Shown here: piece after piece, positions 1 to 12,000 of the stretch
Layout of the letters: each line of letters opens with the position of its first letter
Position numbering within the stretch: the first letter of the stretch is position 1
From: Phymorhynchus buccinoides
Taxonomy: Eukaryota > Mollusca > Gastropoda > Neogastropoda > Raphitomidae
DNA: 64,000 nucleotides
Assembly (NCBI GenBank): GCA_017654935.2
Contig: CM065711.1
Location: forward strand, 24,761,979-24,825,978
Direction: 5' to 3'
Notes under the pieces: model-generated
What the model was told of the DNA's origin: nothing
Seen by the model: the letters and a program-made list of their open reading frames with translations, nothing else
Databases searched by the model: none
Made by a program: the position numbers and the translations under genes

Positions 1-372
1 AACAAAGTTCAGGTCTGTGAAATAAAAGGGAAATTGGATAAGAAATATAGGCATAAACACTGTTCCCGTGCCATGCCTGCTTATGGTTTGATGCCTAAGC
101 ACATGTAGTGATGACATGATACAGGTCAGAGCAATGCATTAGCAGCCTACACTATTCTGGTGTGGGGTGTGGCGTGTTATCAGTGCTCGGTGAGGAGTAA
201 ACAATTGACTAGCTCTAGCTCTCAGCAGCACTTAACTGGCCTGGGCTCTGTGGCAGCAGGGATGGGCATTCAGTGTAAACAACCGACTACCCATTCAGCA
301 TACAAGCACTGTTTCCCACACTTTCTCTCAGAAAATCAGACAGCTCATTTGGATTATACATGTTTCCAACAG

Positions 373-431
373 TAACTACAGACTGCCGTTTTTACACTGT
401 TCTGTGAATTGCCTGACAAAGAGCGCTCGAG
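373..431 (+). other. Candidate non-coding or coding upstream exon (left)
   Basis: 59 bases lie between ttccaacag and a strong donor ctcgag/gtgagtag. The stretch is open in one frame but gives a stop if joined to the 1703 exon in phase, so a 5' untranslated exon is the simplest reading. The mirror is 59567-59625 with equal length. Confidence 0.25.
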
Positions 432-745
432 GTGAGTAGACAAGAAACATTTGATTAACATACAATAACTTATTTTTATTATTTGAGTACTTTTATGTCA
501 ACGAATACTATAGTTATTTATTGAACATCCACTGCTGGGTCTGGGTTTTTTTGTAATTCAACTTATGATTTTCAATGTGATTAAATAAACATCAGTTTTG
601 TCAAACCAAGCAGACACACACACAACAATGCCAACAAGGCCAACAACAACAAAACAAAACTCAAAAAGCGAAAACAAACAAGTAGCATAACTTAAACGGC
701 AAAGTGCCGTTTTCGTTGTGCTTTTCTAAAATAAAATATTTAATA

Positions 746-920
746 CAGTGGAACCTCCCTTATAAGATATCCCATTATAAGACTCCTTCCCATATAAGGC
801 CTACTTCTCTGAGACATTGCCATTTTTTGTAAGTATTATAATTACCTCCTTTATAAGACCCCTCCCTTATAAGACCTCATTTTGGATTATTTTTGAAGGT
901 CTTAAAAGGGAGGTTCCACA
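746..920. mobile_element. Short TA-flanked MITE (pogo/Tigger-like ends), left copy
   Basis: Starts cagtggaacctcccttataa and ends aagggaggttccaca; TA flanks on both sides. Internal repeats of the ttataagac motif extend the inverted termini. About 175 bp, no coding capacity. Confidence 0.75.
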
Positions 921-1063
921 TACACTCTTTCACAAAATGAAGGGAGTTTTCTTATTTTTAAGCTTAGATTAATTGTACGCAAGTGAACTGAGTAAAGAAA
1001 CTACATACATACACTAATATAAATAACTCCCAGACCAGTGTTGTAAGCTCCAATAGAAATGTG

Positions 1064-1275
1064 TGTGTGTGCGCGTGCGTGTGCGTGCATGCGTGTGTCT
1101 GTGCGTGCGTGCGTGCGTTCGCAAGCGCGTGTGTGTATGTGTATGTGTGTGTGTGAGTGAGAGAGAGAGATAAATAGAGAGAGTGAGAGAGAGAGGGAGG
1201 GATATAGATAGACAGAGAGAGAGAGAGAGAGTGTATGTGTGTGAGAGAGTGTGTGTATGTGTGTGTGCGTGTGCG
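1064..1275. repeat. Compound GT/GA microsatellite
   Basis: gtgtgcgcgtgcgtg-type runs then gagagagata runs. The mirror at about 58720-58945 differs in length and interruptions. Confidence 0.95.
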
Positions 1276-1702
1276 CTCAACCACACGTGTGTGCGTATGT
1301 GTAAGCGCTTGCATGTGAGTGTGCACGCAATATTTTGCACACATATCTGGGTACACATCTCTCCCCCTCTCTCTTTCCATGCATGAGCACGCATCAGTTT
1401 GTGCATTATGTATGTGTGTGTGTTTGTATGTCTGTGTATGTGCATTCACATTTGTGTTTATAAGTGTGCATACCTAGATATAATGTATGCAGTAGTGCGA
1501 GCGTGCATATGTGTGAGAAAAAGAAAGTGAGAGGGAGTGCGCAGTCAGAGATCACATCGGTGAGATTGGTTTATGGCTACTGTATGCAGTATTAGTGTAA
1601 TGTTACACTGAAACATATTTTAAATGTATAGATACTATTCAACTTGATGTGAACAAACTGATGTGAATACAGACATAATATTATATCTGATTTTTCCGAC
1701 AG

Positions 1703-1839
1703 TTTGCGGACTCCTTTGACAATGGAACCAGACGAAGGTGACTGGTCAGATGTGGACGAGTGGATTTTCCTGTCCCTGCCAATGCCAAATCAGGAAACAC
1801 CAATCGCAAACACTGAACCCAACGCAACAACTGATGACG
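1703..1839 (+). CDS. Candidate 5' coding exon (MEPDEGDW...), left copy
   Basis: Acceptor ttttccgacag and donor gacg/gtaaga border 137 bases with ATG at 1722 in context acaATGG. It encodes about 39 acidic residues beginning MEPDEGDWSDVDEWIFLSL and ends in phase 1. It cannot be joined in frame to the 13152-13234 exon. Joining to the second frame of the 19233 exon is possible (see finding). It may be the first coding exon of the downstream gene or of a gene whose other exons were not found. The mirror exon is at 58149-58285 with the same length. Confidence 0.4.
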
Positions 1840-2414
1840 GTAAGAATACTATTGTCCGGGGTGTCAAAGCTGAAACCTTGCAATGCATCATAAAGGTTAT
1901 TTCTTTGCACTTTTCATTTCAGTTTTCATTGCTGATTTGAAATCCGATGGGGGCCGGGCTAAAACATTTGGCCAATTTGACTTATTGACAAAAATCAAAG
2001 ATAGCCGTCTGTGATATGAATAAATGCATGCCAGAGACACCATTTGTTCAGTTTAAAGCTACAAACTGCATGGCCACTTTGCTGATAGGAATTTAATATC
2101 AATTGTAAAGTTTCATCTAAAATACTACCAGAAGATATTTTAAAAAACTGCTACTGGTGTCGCCGAGGGGCAGACATTTTCTCAGCCACCTTTCCCCTCC
2201 CGCTTCTCTCCATTGGATTTAGCATTCAACATATCATAGTGAAAAAAGAGGCAAGTTACTATGTTTAGGTATTGATATATTCAGTTATAATGTTGCATTG
2301 AAGCTGTTACTATAATTATATATATAATTAGGTCTATATTGGAATCTGTCATGAACGTTTTGGGTGGTTCTGTCTATGGAAAAAATCTCCCTCTTGGAAT
2401 CTCTATGGTACATC

Positions 2415-3520
2415 ATTTATAATAATAATAATAATACTGGTTATTTATAGAGCGCTTAACTCCCTTTGCGGGGTGCTCAAAGCGCTGAACAAAGGCATAA
2501 ACACTAACATACAGATAAACATACACATTAAAGACAAGCCAAGAATAATCAACATGAAGACAAGTATCAATGAATATAAACATTAAAAATAAGTGAGACT
2601 GTTAATACAAAATACATGCATTAATCTCTCTCGCCCTCCCTCCCTCCTCCCCCTCCCCCCCCCCCCCCCCACACTCACACGCACGCACGCACACACGCAC
2701 ACACGCACTGCAGGGTAATATCATCAAGGACTACGTGGATTAGAGGTGAGAGTATGAGGTTTCAAAAAGATGAGTTTTCAGAGAAGCTTTGAAAGACTGG
2801 ACAGAGGAAGAGTGGCGAACACTGTGTGGTAAGCTATTCCAGACCGAGGGAGCAGAGTACGAGAAAGAAGATTCACCGAAGGATTTAGTTTTAATACGGG
2901 GAGTGGAGAGCAGGCATGAGTCGGAGGAAGATCTGAGATGTCGGGTGGGAGTGTAGGTTTGTACAATGAGATACTGAGGGGCAGTTCCATTAATAGAGTT
3001 GAAGGTGAGGCATGCGATGGAAGCCAGTGAAGAGTGTGAAGTAGCGGGGTGATATGCTGTGTCTTTTTTGCTTTGAAAATCAATCTTGCAGCTGCGTTCT
3101 GAACTTTCTGAAGTTTCTGGATTGAGAACTGTGGGCATCCAAATAACAGAGAGTTACAATAGTCTAGCCTAGACAAGACGAGAGAACAGACGGGAGTTTG
3201 TGTTGCCTGAGTGGTAAGGAGGTGGCGAATGGAACTTATCTTACGAATCTGTAGATAGGCTATTTTGCAAACATTGTTCACATGTGTTTTCATTGTAAGG
3301 TTGGAATCGATAGTGACGCCCAGGTTTTTGACAGAAGGAACAAAATCAATATCTGAGTCACATATCCATATGGAAGATGGAAGGGACCTGTCAACAGAGA
3401 GTCTTTTAGAAGTCATTATGATGGCTTCAGTTTTGCTGTCATTTAATTGGAGTTTGTTTTCATTCATCCATATTTTGACATTACTGATAAAAAGGAAAAG
3501 TCTTTTGGTGACTCTTTAGT
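2415..3520 (-). pseudogene. 3' part of a non-LTR retrotransposon, left copy
   Basis: On the minus strand the end of an RT domain is readable: KLQLNDSKTEAII, then VKNLGVTIDSNL, LSRLDYCNSLLFG and LQKVQNAAARLI, followed in another frame by KSFGESSFSYSAPSVWNSLP. These are hallmark motifs of the C-terminal RT region of LINE elements. The frame breaks near LHWLPS. It ends in a CA/poly-C patch and the agcgcttaactccctttgcg / (ATA)n tail. 5'-truncated, hence dead on arrival. Confidence 0.85.
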
Positions 3521-4800
3521 TTAAACCCTTCCATTACTTAAAAAAAGAACAAAAATGTGTGACAGACAGACAAAACCATTATGCCTCATATGATTCTTCG
3601 TGGGCCAGAAACAGTATCAAGACTTCCATGTGTGTCAAAACGTAACATCGCATTCTTCTATAGAATCATTTCATAATAATTATGCAGTATTGAATAGAGA
3701 TATACCCGTATTATTTAAACTACACCATTTATTTTTTCTTAAACAAGTAACACTCACCATCTTCAATACCGACAGTACTGGAAATGCAAAGATACAATAT
3801 TAACATTTTTCAAGCTTAGGCACAGTGAGTTACAATACTAAATTCATCAAGATGGTTTTTTTTTAACTTTGGAAGCATGTTGTACACACGAGACTCTTTC
3901 TATTGCACATGTACTAAACTGTGGTGTTTCATAGTAAGCTAGTGCAGCTAACAAGACAGAGAACATCGTTTGGAAATGGTAGCTGATGACTCAATTCAAT
4001 TGCTGAGGCTCATTGAACCAATTCACATGCCTACCACAACCAAGAGGGTCAGGATGTGGAGGATCTGGTTCACATGCAGCTTGCTAAAGCATAACTTGAT
4101 GGTGGGCCACTGGGGAGTGGGCTTGGAAAGATGACATGTTGGTGGTAAAGGTTCTTTTGGCTGCATTGTTTCTTGAAGCTGTGTGTAATGGTAGTGTTGA
4201 AACAAATGAAAGGCTCATCTCCATGCAAACCAGGCTGACAAATTGAAGATGTGATTTGGCCAACATGGCCAATTATGCAACACAAAAAACACATTTATTT
4301 TCTGTCACATCCAGTACACCAAGAAGTTAACAATAAAATTCAGTTAGCTGCTGCTAACATCACTGACATTGATGAAAAGGTGGTGATGAACATGACTCAA
4401 TGTTCAGTCAAATTGTTGAAAAGTCCATGGCTTTCCTTACACAGAGGATGAACCATAATGACCAGAATGTCCTGCCATTAAATATGACTTCAATGTTGGC
4501 AAACACAGGCTTCGTTTATAAAACGGAAGGCCTTCTGCAGCAAAACTGTTTCTTTCAGAACTGACCCATTGTGCACCATGATAGGGGCAGGTCCAGTGAC
4601 AGTCACTTCAGCATTCAGTGGAGGATGTGTTGCAAAAAAAAGAATCATCTTCATTTCACTGTTGTTGGCAATGACTTTGGCATCAAGATTTGGTTTAGAA
4701 GTGATGTGTTTTGGGTACTATTGAAAATAGAATTGTCTTATTTCTGCTGATTCGTAGACATCAGGACTTCATGGTTCATTTAACATAACAGTCAATCACT
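3520..4800. other. No confident gene; weak decayed coding trace
   Basis: In the minus direction (mirror 55270-55960) short stretches such as LDAKVIANNSEMKM and NAEVTVTGPAPIMVHNGS look protein-like, but they are broken by stops and have no recognised family. Possibly an old processed pseudogene. Confidence 0.25.
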
Positions 4801-4867
4801 GCATATAAGATTGCTATGGTGAACATGTGTAGAATTCGTTTCTTGCATTATTTCAAGTTTGGTTTAA

Positions 4868-5022
<155 letters not shown>

Positions 5023-5290
5023 AATCAAATCAAATAGTGGTTTTTTAATTGCCATTGCCTTATGTAGAAGCCCTTATGGCAAGGGGGTACTGTCAAATAA
5101 CTGATACCATTTTATTTGGCATGTAAAGAAAAAGCAGTATAGTCTTAAAGAAATAAAAATAGAATCAAGAACAGAAACAAGAGTATTCACCAAATATTCA
5201 ATTTCTTAACACCTCCTACTCTCTAGTTTACCAGCTCATTCCCCTTCACCCCCCCCCCCCCTCTTTAACACAAAACAGAGAGATAGATAG

Positions 5291-5373
<83 letters not shown>

Positions 5374-5727
5374 ACTGAAAAACTTTATTTAACAAGGACA
5401 AAGAGTTTAGGCGATGTCTATTCTTACAATCTGTCCTTGGATAAAATACATGTTTGTGCTAGAAACGTGGAAAAAACAACACATGAAAAGAAGAAACAAA
5501 TCTAGCTAGCTATCTGCAGCTGCTGACTGCATGTTAACACCCCCACGCAAGTACTTATTGTCAGACTATAAGGTGCACTTTGTTATAAGGCGACCCCCCC
5601 CCAACAACAAAACCCCCACAATTTGACACAAAATTCAGATTGTTTTATTTTATTTTCTTATTATATTATCAGTCACATTGTAAGGCTCAGTTGGCTCAGT
5701 CTTGAAAAAAGGTATCGCCTTGTAGTC

Positions 5728-6715
5728 CTAATTTTAACACAAGAGGAAACACTTATCCTACCCCCCTCTAAAATCAATATTTTGACTACGAGCAGAGACT
5801 AAAATCATCATAAGTCCCTTAAACGTACCGACAATTGCCTGAACTTTTGCAGGAATAATATTTAGTATGTTCTTGACATCTATCACAAATAAAAAAGGTA
5901 CAATCCCATGCCATTTTGTAACACAAGAGGAAACACATACCCCACTCCCCTCTAAAACCAATATTTTGACTACGATCAGAGACTAAAATCATCCTAAGTC
6001 CCTTAAAATTAACGACAATTGCCTGAAACTTTGCAGGAATAATGTTTGTTATGTTCTTGTCATATAAAGCAAATAAACAAGATACAATCCCTTGCCATAT
6101 TTTAACACAAGAGGAAACACCTACCCTCCACCCCTCTAAAATCAATATTTTGACTACCAGCAGAGACTAAAATCATCAAAAGTCCCTTAAAAGTATCGAC
6201 AATTGTTTGAAACTTTACAGGAATAATGTTTGTTATGTTCGTGTTATATGCAACAACAAAACAAGATACAATCCCTTGCCATTTTTGAAAACAAAGGGAA
6301 ATGCATGTCCCACCCCCCTCTAAAACCAATATTTTGACTACGATCAGAGACTAAAAGCATCACAAGTCCCTTAAAAAGTACTGATAATTGCCTTAAACTC
6401 TGCAGGAATAATGTTTGTCATGTTCTTGTCATATAAAGCAAATAAACAAGATACAATCCCTTGCCATAGCTTAACACAAGAGGAAACACTTACCCTCCAC
6501 CCCTCTAAAAATCAATATTTTGACAACCAGCAGAGACTAAAATCATCACAAGTCCCTTAAAATTAACAACCGTTCCCTGAAACGTTGCCGGAATAATGTT
6601 TATTATGTTCTTGTCATATAAAGAAAACAACAAGATACAATCCCATATCATGTTTAAACCCAAGAGAAAATACTTACCCCACCCCCCATCTAAAATCAAA
6701 ATTTGGATTATGGAA
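5728..6715. repeat. About 185-bp tandem repeat, left copy
   Basis: Five and a half units marked by aagaggaaacac at about 5740, 5926, 6110, 6292 (variant), 6478 and 6663, each with tctaaaatcaatattttgac and ttgcaggaataatgtttgtt. Satellite-like. The minus-strand open frames are products of the repeat. Confidence 0.9.
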
Positions 6716-7552
6716 ATAACTTAAACCAACCCCATCTAAATCAATTTGGAAATACAATTATAGAGAGGCATTGTAACAAGAAGGAATTCCTTATAACTGG
6801 GAGTTCTATTAAAACATTCAGACAGTATGCGTGCGCGCACACACACACACGCACACATGCACAAAATGATTACAACCTGTCTACACAAACTCATATAAAA
6901 ACATGCAAACAACCACCCACCCACCCCAGACAGACACACACACAATGGCTTGCACACCCACACATGCAGGCACTGCATTTCAGCACAATATCAAATGTAT
7001 GAATGTGACCAAACAACCACAGCCCACACAGTGAGAATTGAGATGTGTGCGTTGCTTCTTACTGACTCCGTATGTGCGTGAATCAGATTGAAAACAGTAA
7101 GGGAAATATTAGTGTTCTAACTTCACATCATGGTCTCTTTTGACCGTATTTTATATCTATATACTCATAACATTTTTTGAATCAAACCCATTTATCTGAA
7201 AGTTATTCCGTTTTTACCAAAAATACAGACCTTGCAATACCAAAACAATTTGAGTCAAAAGGGCCCAAGTTTTAGTTGGTCCAGTTTGACCCAAAATCAT
7301 TTGAAAATGTTGAGGCCACCAATTTCGTGTCAAAACGGACTATCTAACAAAAATGTCAAATACTCCATTGTTTGTATTATAATTAACTCCCGAATTTGCA
7401 ATTATATCTTTGAGACCCAAATACACCACCACTCCAAAATTAATGTAATAGGGAAGCTTAGATTTTTTACAGGAATTGTTCAAAACTTTAGAAGCGTTTT
7501 TCTCGAAACAGGCCTTTTCGAGTTAGTCTGTTTTGACTCCAAGCCATCGATA

Positions 7553-8225
7553 TGTCCAGCTTGATGTGGTATGCCACCCTACAAATGTCAAGCGATTCTG
7601 CACACCAGTTCATGTGATATTGCTACAGACAAAAATCCAAGGTCAAAGGTCAAGATCACAGACGTCAACAAAACTTTGCTTTCTATATGATCTTAAGATA
7701 GTCTATCTACCTGCCAAAATCGGAAACTGTATCTGCCATAATGTAAAAGATATGGGGATGGCCAAAATAAATATGACGGTGTTCAAGGTCAAAGATCAAG
7801 GTTAAAATTAATGGGCTAAAGGTCACCCTGCATATACTGTACACACCAGCTTGATGTGGTGTTCCACCCTATAATTTTTAAGCGATTCTGCGCAGCAGTT
7901 CATGTGATGTTGCGACAGACAAAAATCAAAGGTCAAAGGTCAAGGTCATCGAAGTCGCCGAGGTCAACAATACTTAGCATTCCATATGATCTTAAGCTAG
8001 TCTACCTGCTTGCCATATTTGGAAACTGTATCTGCCATAATGTAAAAGATATGGCCAAAACAAATAATTGACGATGTTTAAGGTCAAAGGCCCAAGGTCA
8101 AGGCTAATAGGGTAAAAGTGACCCCATATACCCAATCACCTTAAGCTAATACACCAAAATTTCAAAATATATGGCCAAGACAAAAATTACATGTTGAAGG
8201 TCAAAGATCAAGGTCATGTAATAAT
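7553..8225. repeat. Two-copy tandem repeat of about 300 bp with AGGTCA clusters, left copy
   Basis: cagcttgatgtggt...ccaccct starts at about 7557 and 7848. Each copy contains aggtcaaaggtcaaggtca-type direct repeats and aactgtatctgccataatgt. A third, shorter piece follows to 8225. Confidence 0.8.
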
Positions 8226-8682
8226 TTAATTATGCAAATCATATTTCATCTGATTCCAAAAGAAGAAGATAGGCGTTCAATGAGAATGGTATGGTCAATG
8301 GTGGCAATGGCAGACGATAGATCCATAAAGGCAACAACAGACACAAGGTTCTGATCCATGCTTGAAAGGCAGGAATCTGTGACAGCCAACAGGGCTGTTT
8401 CAGTGCTATGACACATGCAATATGCAGATTGCTTTGACTCAAGAAGACAATTATCTTGAAGAGGTTGCAGTAGCTGCGACAGAACAACCTATTCAAGCAA
8501 ATTAGAAAGGAAAGGAAGGTTGGAAACTGGTCTGTTGTTTTGAAGTAGATTGGAATCAAGAGTAGCTTTCGTCGAGAGGAATGACAATAGCATGTTTCAA
8601 AGAACTATCAACTGTGCCAGTAAGAAGGCTGTGGACAATGATTGAGGTGATGAGGAAATTTGCGTCAGTCCAAAGTACTTGG
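8226..8682 (-). pseudogene. Decayed LINE reverse-transcriptase fragment abutting the GPCR, left copy
   Basis: Across broken frames the minus strand reads LLTGTVDSSLKHAIVIPL, NRPVSNLPFLSNVLE, VVLSQLLQPLQDNCLLESKQ, a TALLAVTDS-like stretch, FMDLSSA and TILIERLSSSFGI. That is the fingers/palm part of a LINE RT. Several stops interrupt it. It starts within or right after the receptor's last codons. Confidence 0.8.
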
Positions 8683-10047
8683 CCTTTGTTTCGAATCTTG
8701 TCCATTCTCACCACAACTATGAGGATGACTGTGCGAAAAAGAAGATGGAGACGGTCGGTTCTGTGACTTTCGACCACACAATTCCCAAAACGTTTGTCGA
8801 AAGCGCGAACCGGTAGCGTAATAAACGAACACGTTAGTACAAGGCTTGATATAGGCCAAACCATCTTCAATCCACGCACCGCACAAATACAAATTATGTT
8901 CCTTTTGCCCGAATCTGACCTCAGGAAAAAACAATCGACCAAAGTTGAAGATAGCAAAGGGCGAGTAACAGACGATGAACAGAACAGAACTCGCGATCAG
9001 CATCCGGGTTAGAGTGATTTCCCGCGACGGCATATTGGAAGACGATTGTGTTCGAAATTTGATGATGTGATTCAGTTTGACGATTGTCATAACCGTCGCA
9101 ATCACTACCACAATCACTGAGATCATACGCACTCCGACGCTCAACACGATGGTGTCCATGATTCCGATAAGTCTTTTGTTCGCTGCGAAGAATTCAGACT
9201 CTACGGCGATCCTGGTTTGAAGGTTTAACAGCGGGTCGTAGAGGCATCGAATGCGGTAGCGTAAATTGACCGGGAACGTCAGCACAAAGCTAGAGACGAA
9301 AACGGAAAAGATGATGGCCGCCATAGTCCTTGTGCGGATTAAGGTTTTCAGAGTGAGGGGGTTGAACATGCACAAGCATCGCTCGATGGCTATAATAATG
9401 GAAAGGATGGGCGAAGTGAAGGAAAATCCTTTGAAAATGAACACATTGTTGTTGATGAGGAACGATAAATACGGACCGATCCCTTTACGGGCGGTGAACA
9501 GATTGTAGAATTCTTCAGCCTGCATAAATATGGAGCCAGCGAAAAGCACTCCGTCGGTGAAAGACTGGAAGAAGAGACAGAGCATCACGCGATCTTTCAA
9601 CCCCTGTCTCCAAAACACCGCCATGTTGATGACGTTCGTGGGCAAGCCAATCACAATCAGGATGATTTGCATATACTTTCGAATGTCTTGAATCAACACC
9701 CGAATCCCCGTGCTGACAATTCCGTCAGGGTAGTCAAACTGGGAGAAATCCATCTGGCTTAAAAACACCATGGAACAGCCTGTAGGAATCGACCAGTTCC
9801 TGGCGATCGTGCTGGGAGGATGTGATTGGTTCTTCATGGAAGGATCTGATTGGTTATTCGATTGGGTCGCCATATTGGTTGTCCAGCCAATCAGCTGCAG
9901 GGAAGTATTCAGCGCGATACTGACAGAAAGTGACGTCATGGTGTGTCTGTAAAATGGCGTGTGATGGGATGAAGGCTCTCCCGGGTCCGAATTTGACCTA
10001 CTGAAACAGCGATCAGAATTACACATACTAAAACAGCGATGCAGCAA
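8665..10047 (-). CDS. Rhodopsin-like (class A) G-protein-coupled receptor, left-arm copy
   Basis: Single-exon frame of 460 codons. Seven hydrophobic segments lie at about residues 125-146, 153-175, 205-228, 240-262, 297-325, 345-368 and 388-411. TM1 has GLPTNVIN, TM2 has an Asp near 165 (SFTDG), the end of TM3 reads ERC in place of DRY (222-224), and TM7 has TNVFVYY in place of NPxxY. The N-terminal 120 residues carry glycosylation sequons (NTS, NQS, NWS), and the tail is Ser/His-rich. The first Met is used; Met37 (MTSLSV) is an alternative start. Known: receptors of this type signal from the plasma membrane, and many divergent intronless ones occur in molluscs as chemosensory or peptide receptors. 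The ligand cannot be read from sequence. The last codons overlap an RT remnant in another frame. Confidence 0.85.
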   Translation of the reverse strand: MLHRCFSMCNSDRCFSRSNSDPGEPSSHHTPFYRHTMTSLSVSIALNTSLQLIGWTTNMATQSNNQSDPSMKNQSHPPSTIARNWSIPTGCSMVFLSQMDFSQFDYPDGIVSTGIRVLIQDIRKYMQIILIVIGLPTNVINMAVFWRQGLKDRVMLCLFFQSFTDGVLFAGSIFMQAEEFYNLFTARKGIGPYLSFLINNNVFIFKGFSFTSPILSIIIAIERCLCMFNPLTLKTLIRTRTMAAIIFSVFVSSFVLTFPVNLRYRIRCLYDPLLNLQTRIAVESEFFAANKRLIGIMDTIVLSVGVRMISVIVVVIATVMTIVKLNHIIKFRTQSSSNMPSREITLTRMLIASSVLFIVCYSPFAIFNFGRLFFPEVRFGQKEHNLYLCGAWIEDGLAYIKPCTNVFVYYATGSRFRQTFWELCGRKSQNRPSPSSFSHSHPHSCGENGQDSKQRPSTLD

Positions 10048-10136
10048 GGAGGGAAAAGGTTTTTTTGTTTTTTTTTATTTCAAGATAATGTCTTTGTATG
10101 ATATGACACTGCTCCATTTTTATTTAAGAGAGAGAG

Positions 10137-10562
10137 AAAGAGAGGGAGAGAAACGTAATAATGTGATAATCTATGGACTCCTAACACTACTGAAGGAATC
10201 AGCTGAAGACCTGGGGGAACTGTCAGAGACTTCATCACCGACAAACTGGACATAGTTTCGGACATCCCTTTTGACAGACTGCACCGCCTAAACAACAAAC
10301 CAAACTCCCCTGTGATTGGCTGCTGCACTTTCTTTAAGGACAAGATCAAGTGGTTGAAAGCCAAAGGAAAGCTGCATAACACTGGTATCTTCATTGGGGA
10401 AGACTTTTCATGGAAAGTGAGATAAATCAGGCAAAGCTACTGCCACATCTGAAAAAAGCAAAGGAAGACGGCCAAAGGGATTTCATGATCTTTGACCACC
10501 TCGTTATAGATGGCAAAAAGTTCTCAGTGGATGATCAGAGAAATTTAAAAGAGTGGAAATAG
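10137..10562 (+). pseudogene. LINE ORF1-like fragment, left copy
   Basis: Plus strand reads NNVIIYGLLTLLKESAED, VRDFITDKLDIVSDIPFDRL, HRLNNKPNSPVI, FFKDKIKWLK, LHNTGIFIGEDFSWKVR, then LLPHLKKAKEDGQRDFMIFD and LVIDGKKFSVDDQ. This matches the layout of LINE ORF1 nucleic-acid-binding proteins (HRLG.., ED.., LVIDG). The left copy lacks one G in a G run near 10212, which shifts its frame. A premature stop follows KVR in both copies. Confidence 0.7.
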
Positions 10563-10784
10563 GAATTCGGCCGCCTTTCGGGCAGGAGTAATGTTTCCAT
10601 GGTAAACAATTATTTGTCCTACTAGCTCAGAGGGAACACCAGAAAACGCAGCACGTGTAAATGAATTTCGTGAGCATGTCATTGTTAATAGGGATGGTGG
10701 CCATGCCGAAGGGAAGAGAAGAAGGGTGGGGGTTGATGTTGGGAGTGGTGATGGTCAAACGGACAGGGATGAGAACAGTTTTTA

Positions 10785-10787
<3 letters not shown>

Positions 10788-10876
<89 letters not shown>
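10788..10876. repeat. (GA)n microsatellite
   Basis: Pure GA here; the mirror at 49168-49268 is interrupted (tcttctct, cctctctc). Confidence 0.97.
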
Positions 10877-10877
<1 letters not shown>

Positions 10878-11339
10878 AAAGCCAGTTTTACACACTGAAT
10901 ACACAGAGTTAACTGTAACTTGCTACACTGAAAAATAATCTTATCAAATTGTATAAAAATAAGACGAGCTGACACATGTTCATTGAAAAGAGCTGTAAAA
11001 GTATATCAATTCGATGAGATGGGTGGCTTCAAATATCAGTTTGAATAATGACGATTTCTCAGTTATTTTTTTACTTACTTTATTTATCGTAGATTCTTCT
11101 TTGTCAGGTTACACCATTCATAAATATGAATAATATTTTTTTAAAGTATGTCAGCGTGTTTGAAAACCATCAGCCAAAGTCCAAAAACTATTATATAGAC
11201 CCTTATCACTAAATGTATTTCTTGATCAGCATCATCCAAGGAATTCTGCCAAGCACTTGTTTAAAGTCTAGTGTACACATACGCTATTGGAGCATTCACT
11301 GTCTCAGACATTTTGGCAACGCAACTCAAAACGTTATTG

Positions 11340-11890
11340 GCTCTACCCCAAGAAGCATACCTCTCTTCATCAGCATCACTCAAGGAGGGCAGTGAGACAC
11401 AGTTTGACAGTGCGGACATCTTCCAAATACCCACTTACCATGCACAACTCTCTTCATCAGCATCCCTCAAGGAGTGTGGTGAGGCACATTTTGACAGTGC
11501 GGACATCTTCCAAATACCCACTTACCATGCACAACTCTCTTCATCAGCATCACTCAAGGAGTGTGGTGAGGCACAGTTTGACAGTGCGGACATCTTCCAA
11601 ACACCCACTTACCATGCACAACTCTCTTCATCAGCATCACTCAAGGAGTGTGGTGAGGCACATTTTGACAGTGCAAACATCTTCCAAATACCCACTTACC
11701 ATGCACAACTCTCTTCATCAGCATCACTCAAGGAGGGCAGTGAGGCACAGTTTGACAGTGCACATCTTCCAAATTCCCACTTACCATGCACAACTCTCTT
11801 CATCAGCATCCCTCAAGGAGTGTGGTGAGGCACATCAGTGCAAACATCTTCAAATTCCCACTTACCATGCACAACTCTCTGTTCCTATAA
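11340..11890. repeat. 87-bp tandem repeat, left copy
   Basis: About six units (ctcttcatcagcatcactca ... acttaccatgcacaa). 87 is a multiple of 3, so two long frames stay open (29-residue peptide repeats). No other evidence of coding. Units alternate gcggacatc and gcaaacatc forms. Confidence 0.9.
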
Positions 11891-12000
11891 TCTGTTTTAA
11901 GCCTTTTGCAAAGTGAAAGCAAACGAGAGTAATTGATAATGTATTCATATAGTGCTTCATGCACATTCTGTTTTCATCAGTGTCCTGTACTCATGTCTTA

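Noticed and set aside
160..375. 71-codon frame MWGVACYQCSV...
   Set aside because: Residue changes between arms are clustered and non-conservative; no splice or homology support.
964..1449. Long open frames of His/Thr/Ser repeats
   Set aside because: They come from CA/GT and GA microsatellites, are open on both strands and have no start context or homology.
11340..11890. CTGATGA motif in each 87-bp unit, considered as hammerheads
   Set aside because: No stem II followed by GAAA and no paired stem I; it is just part of the unit sequence.
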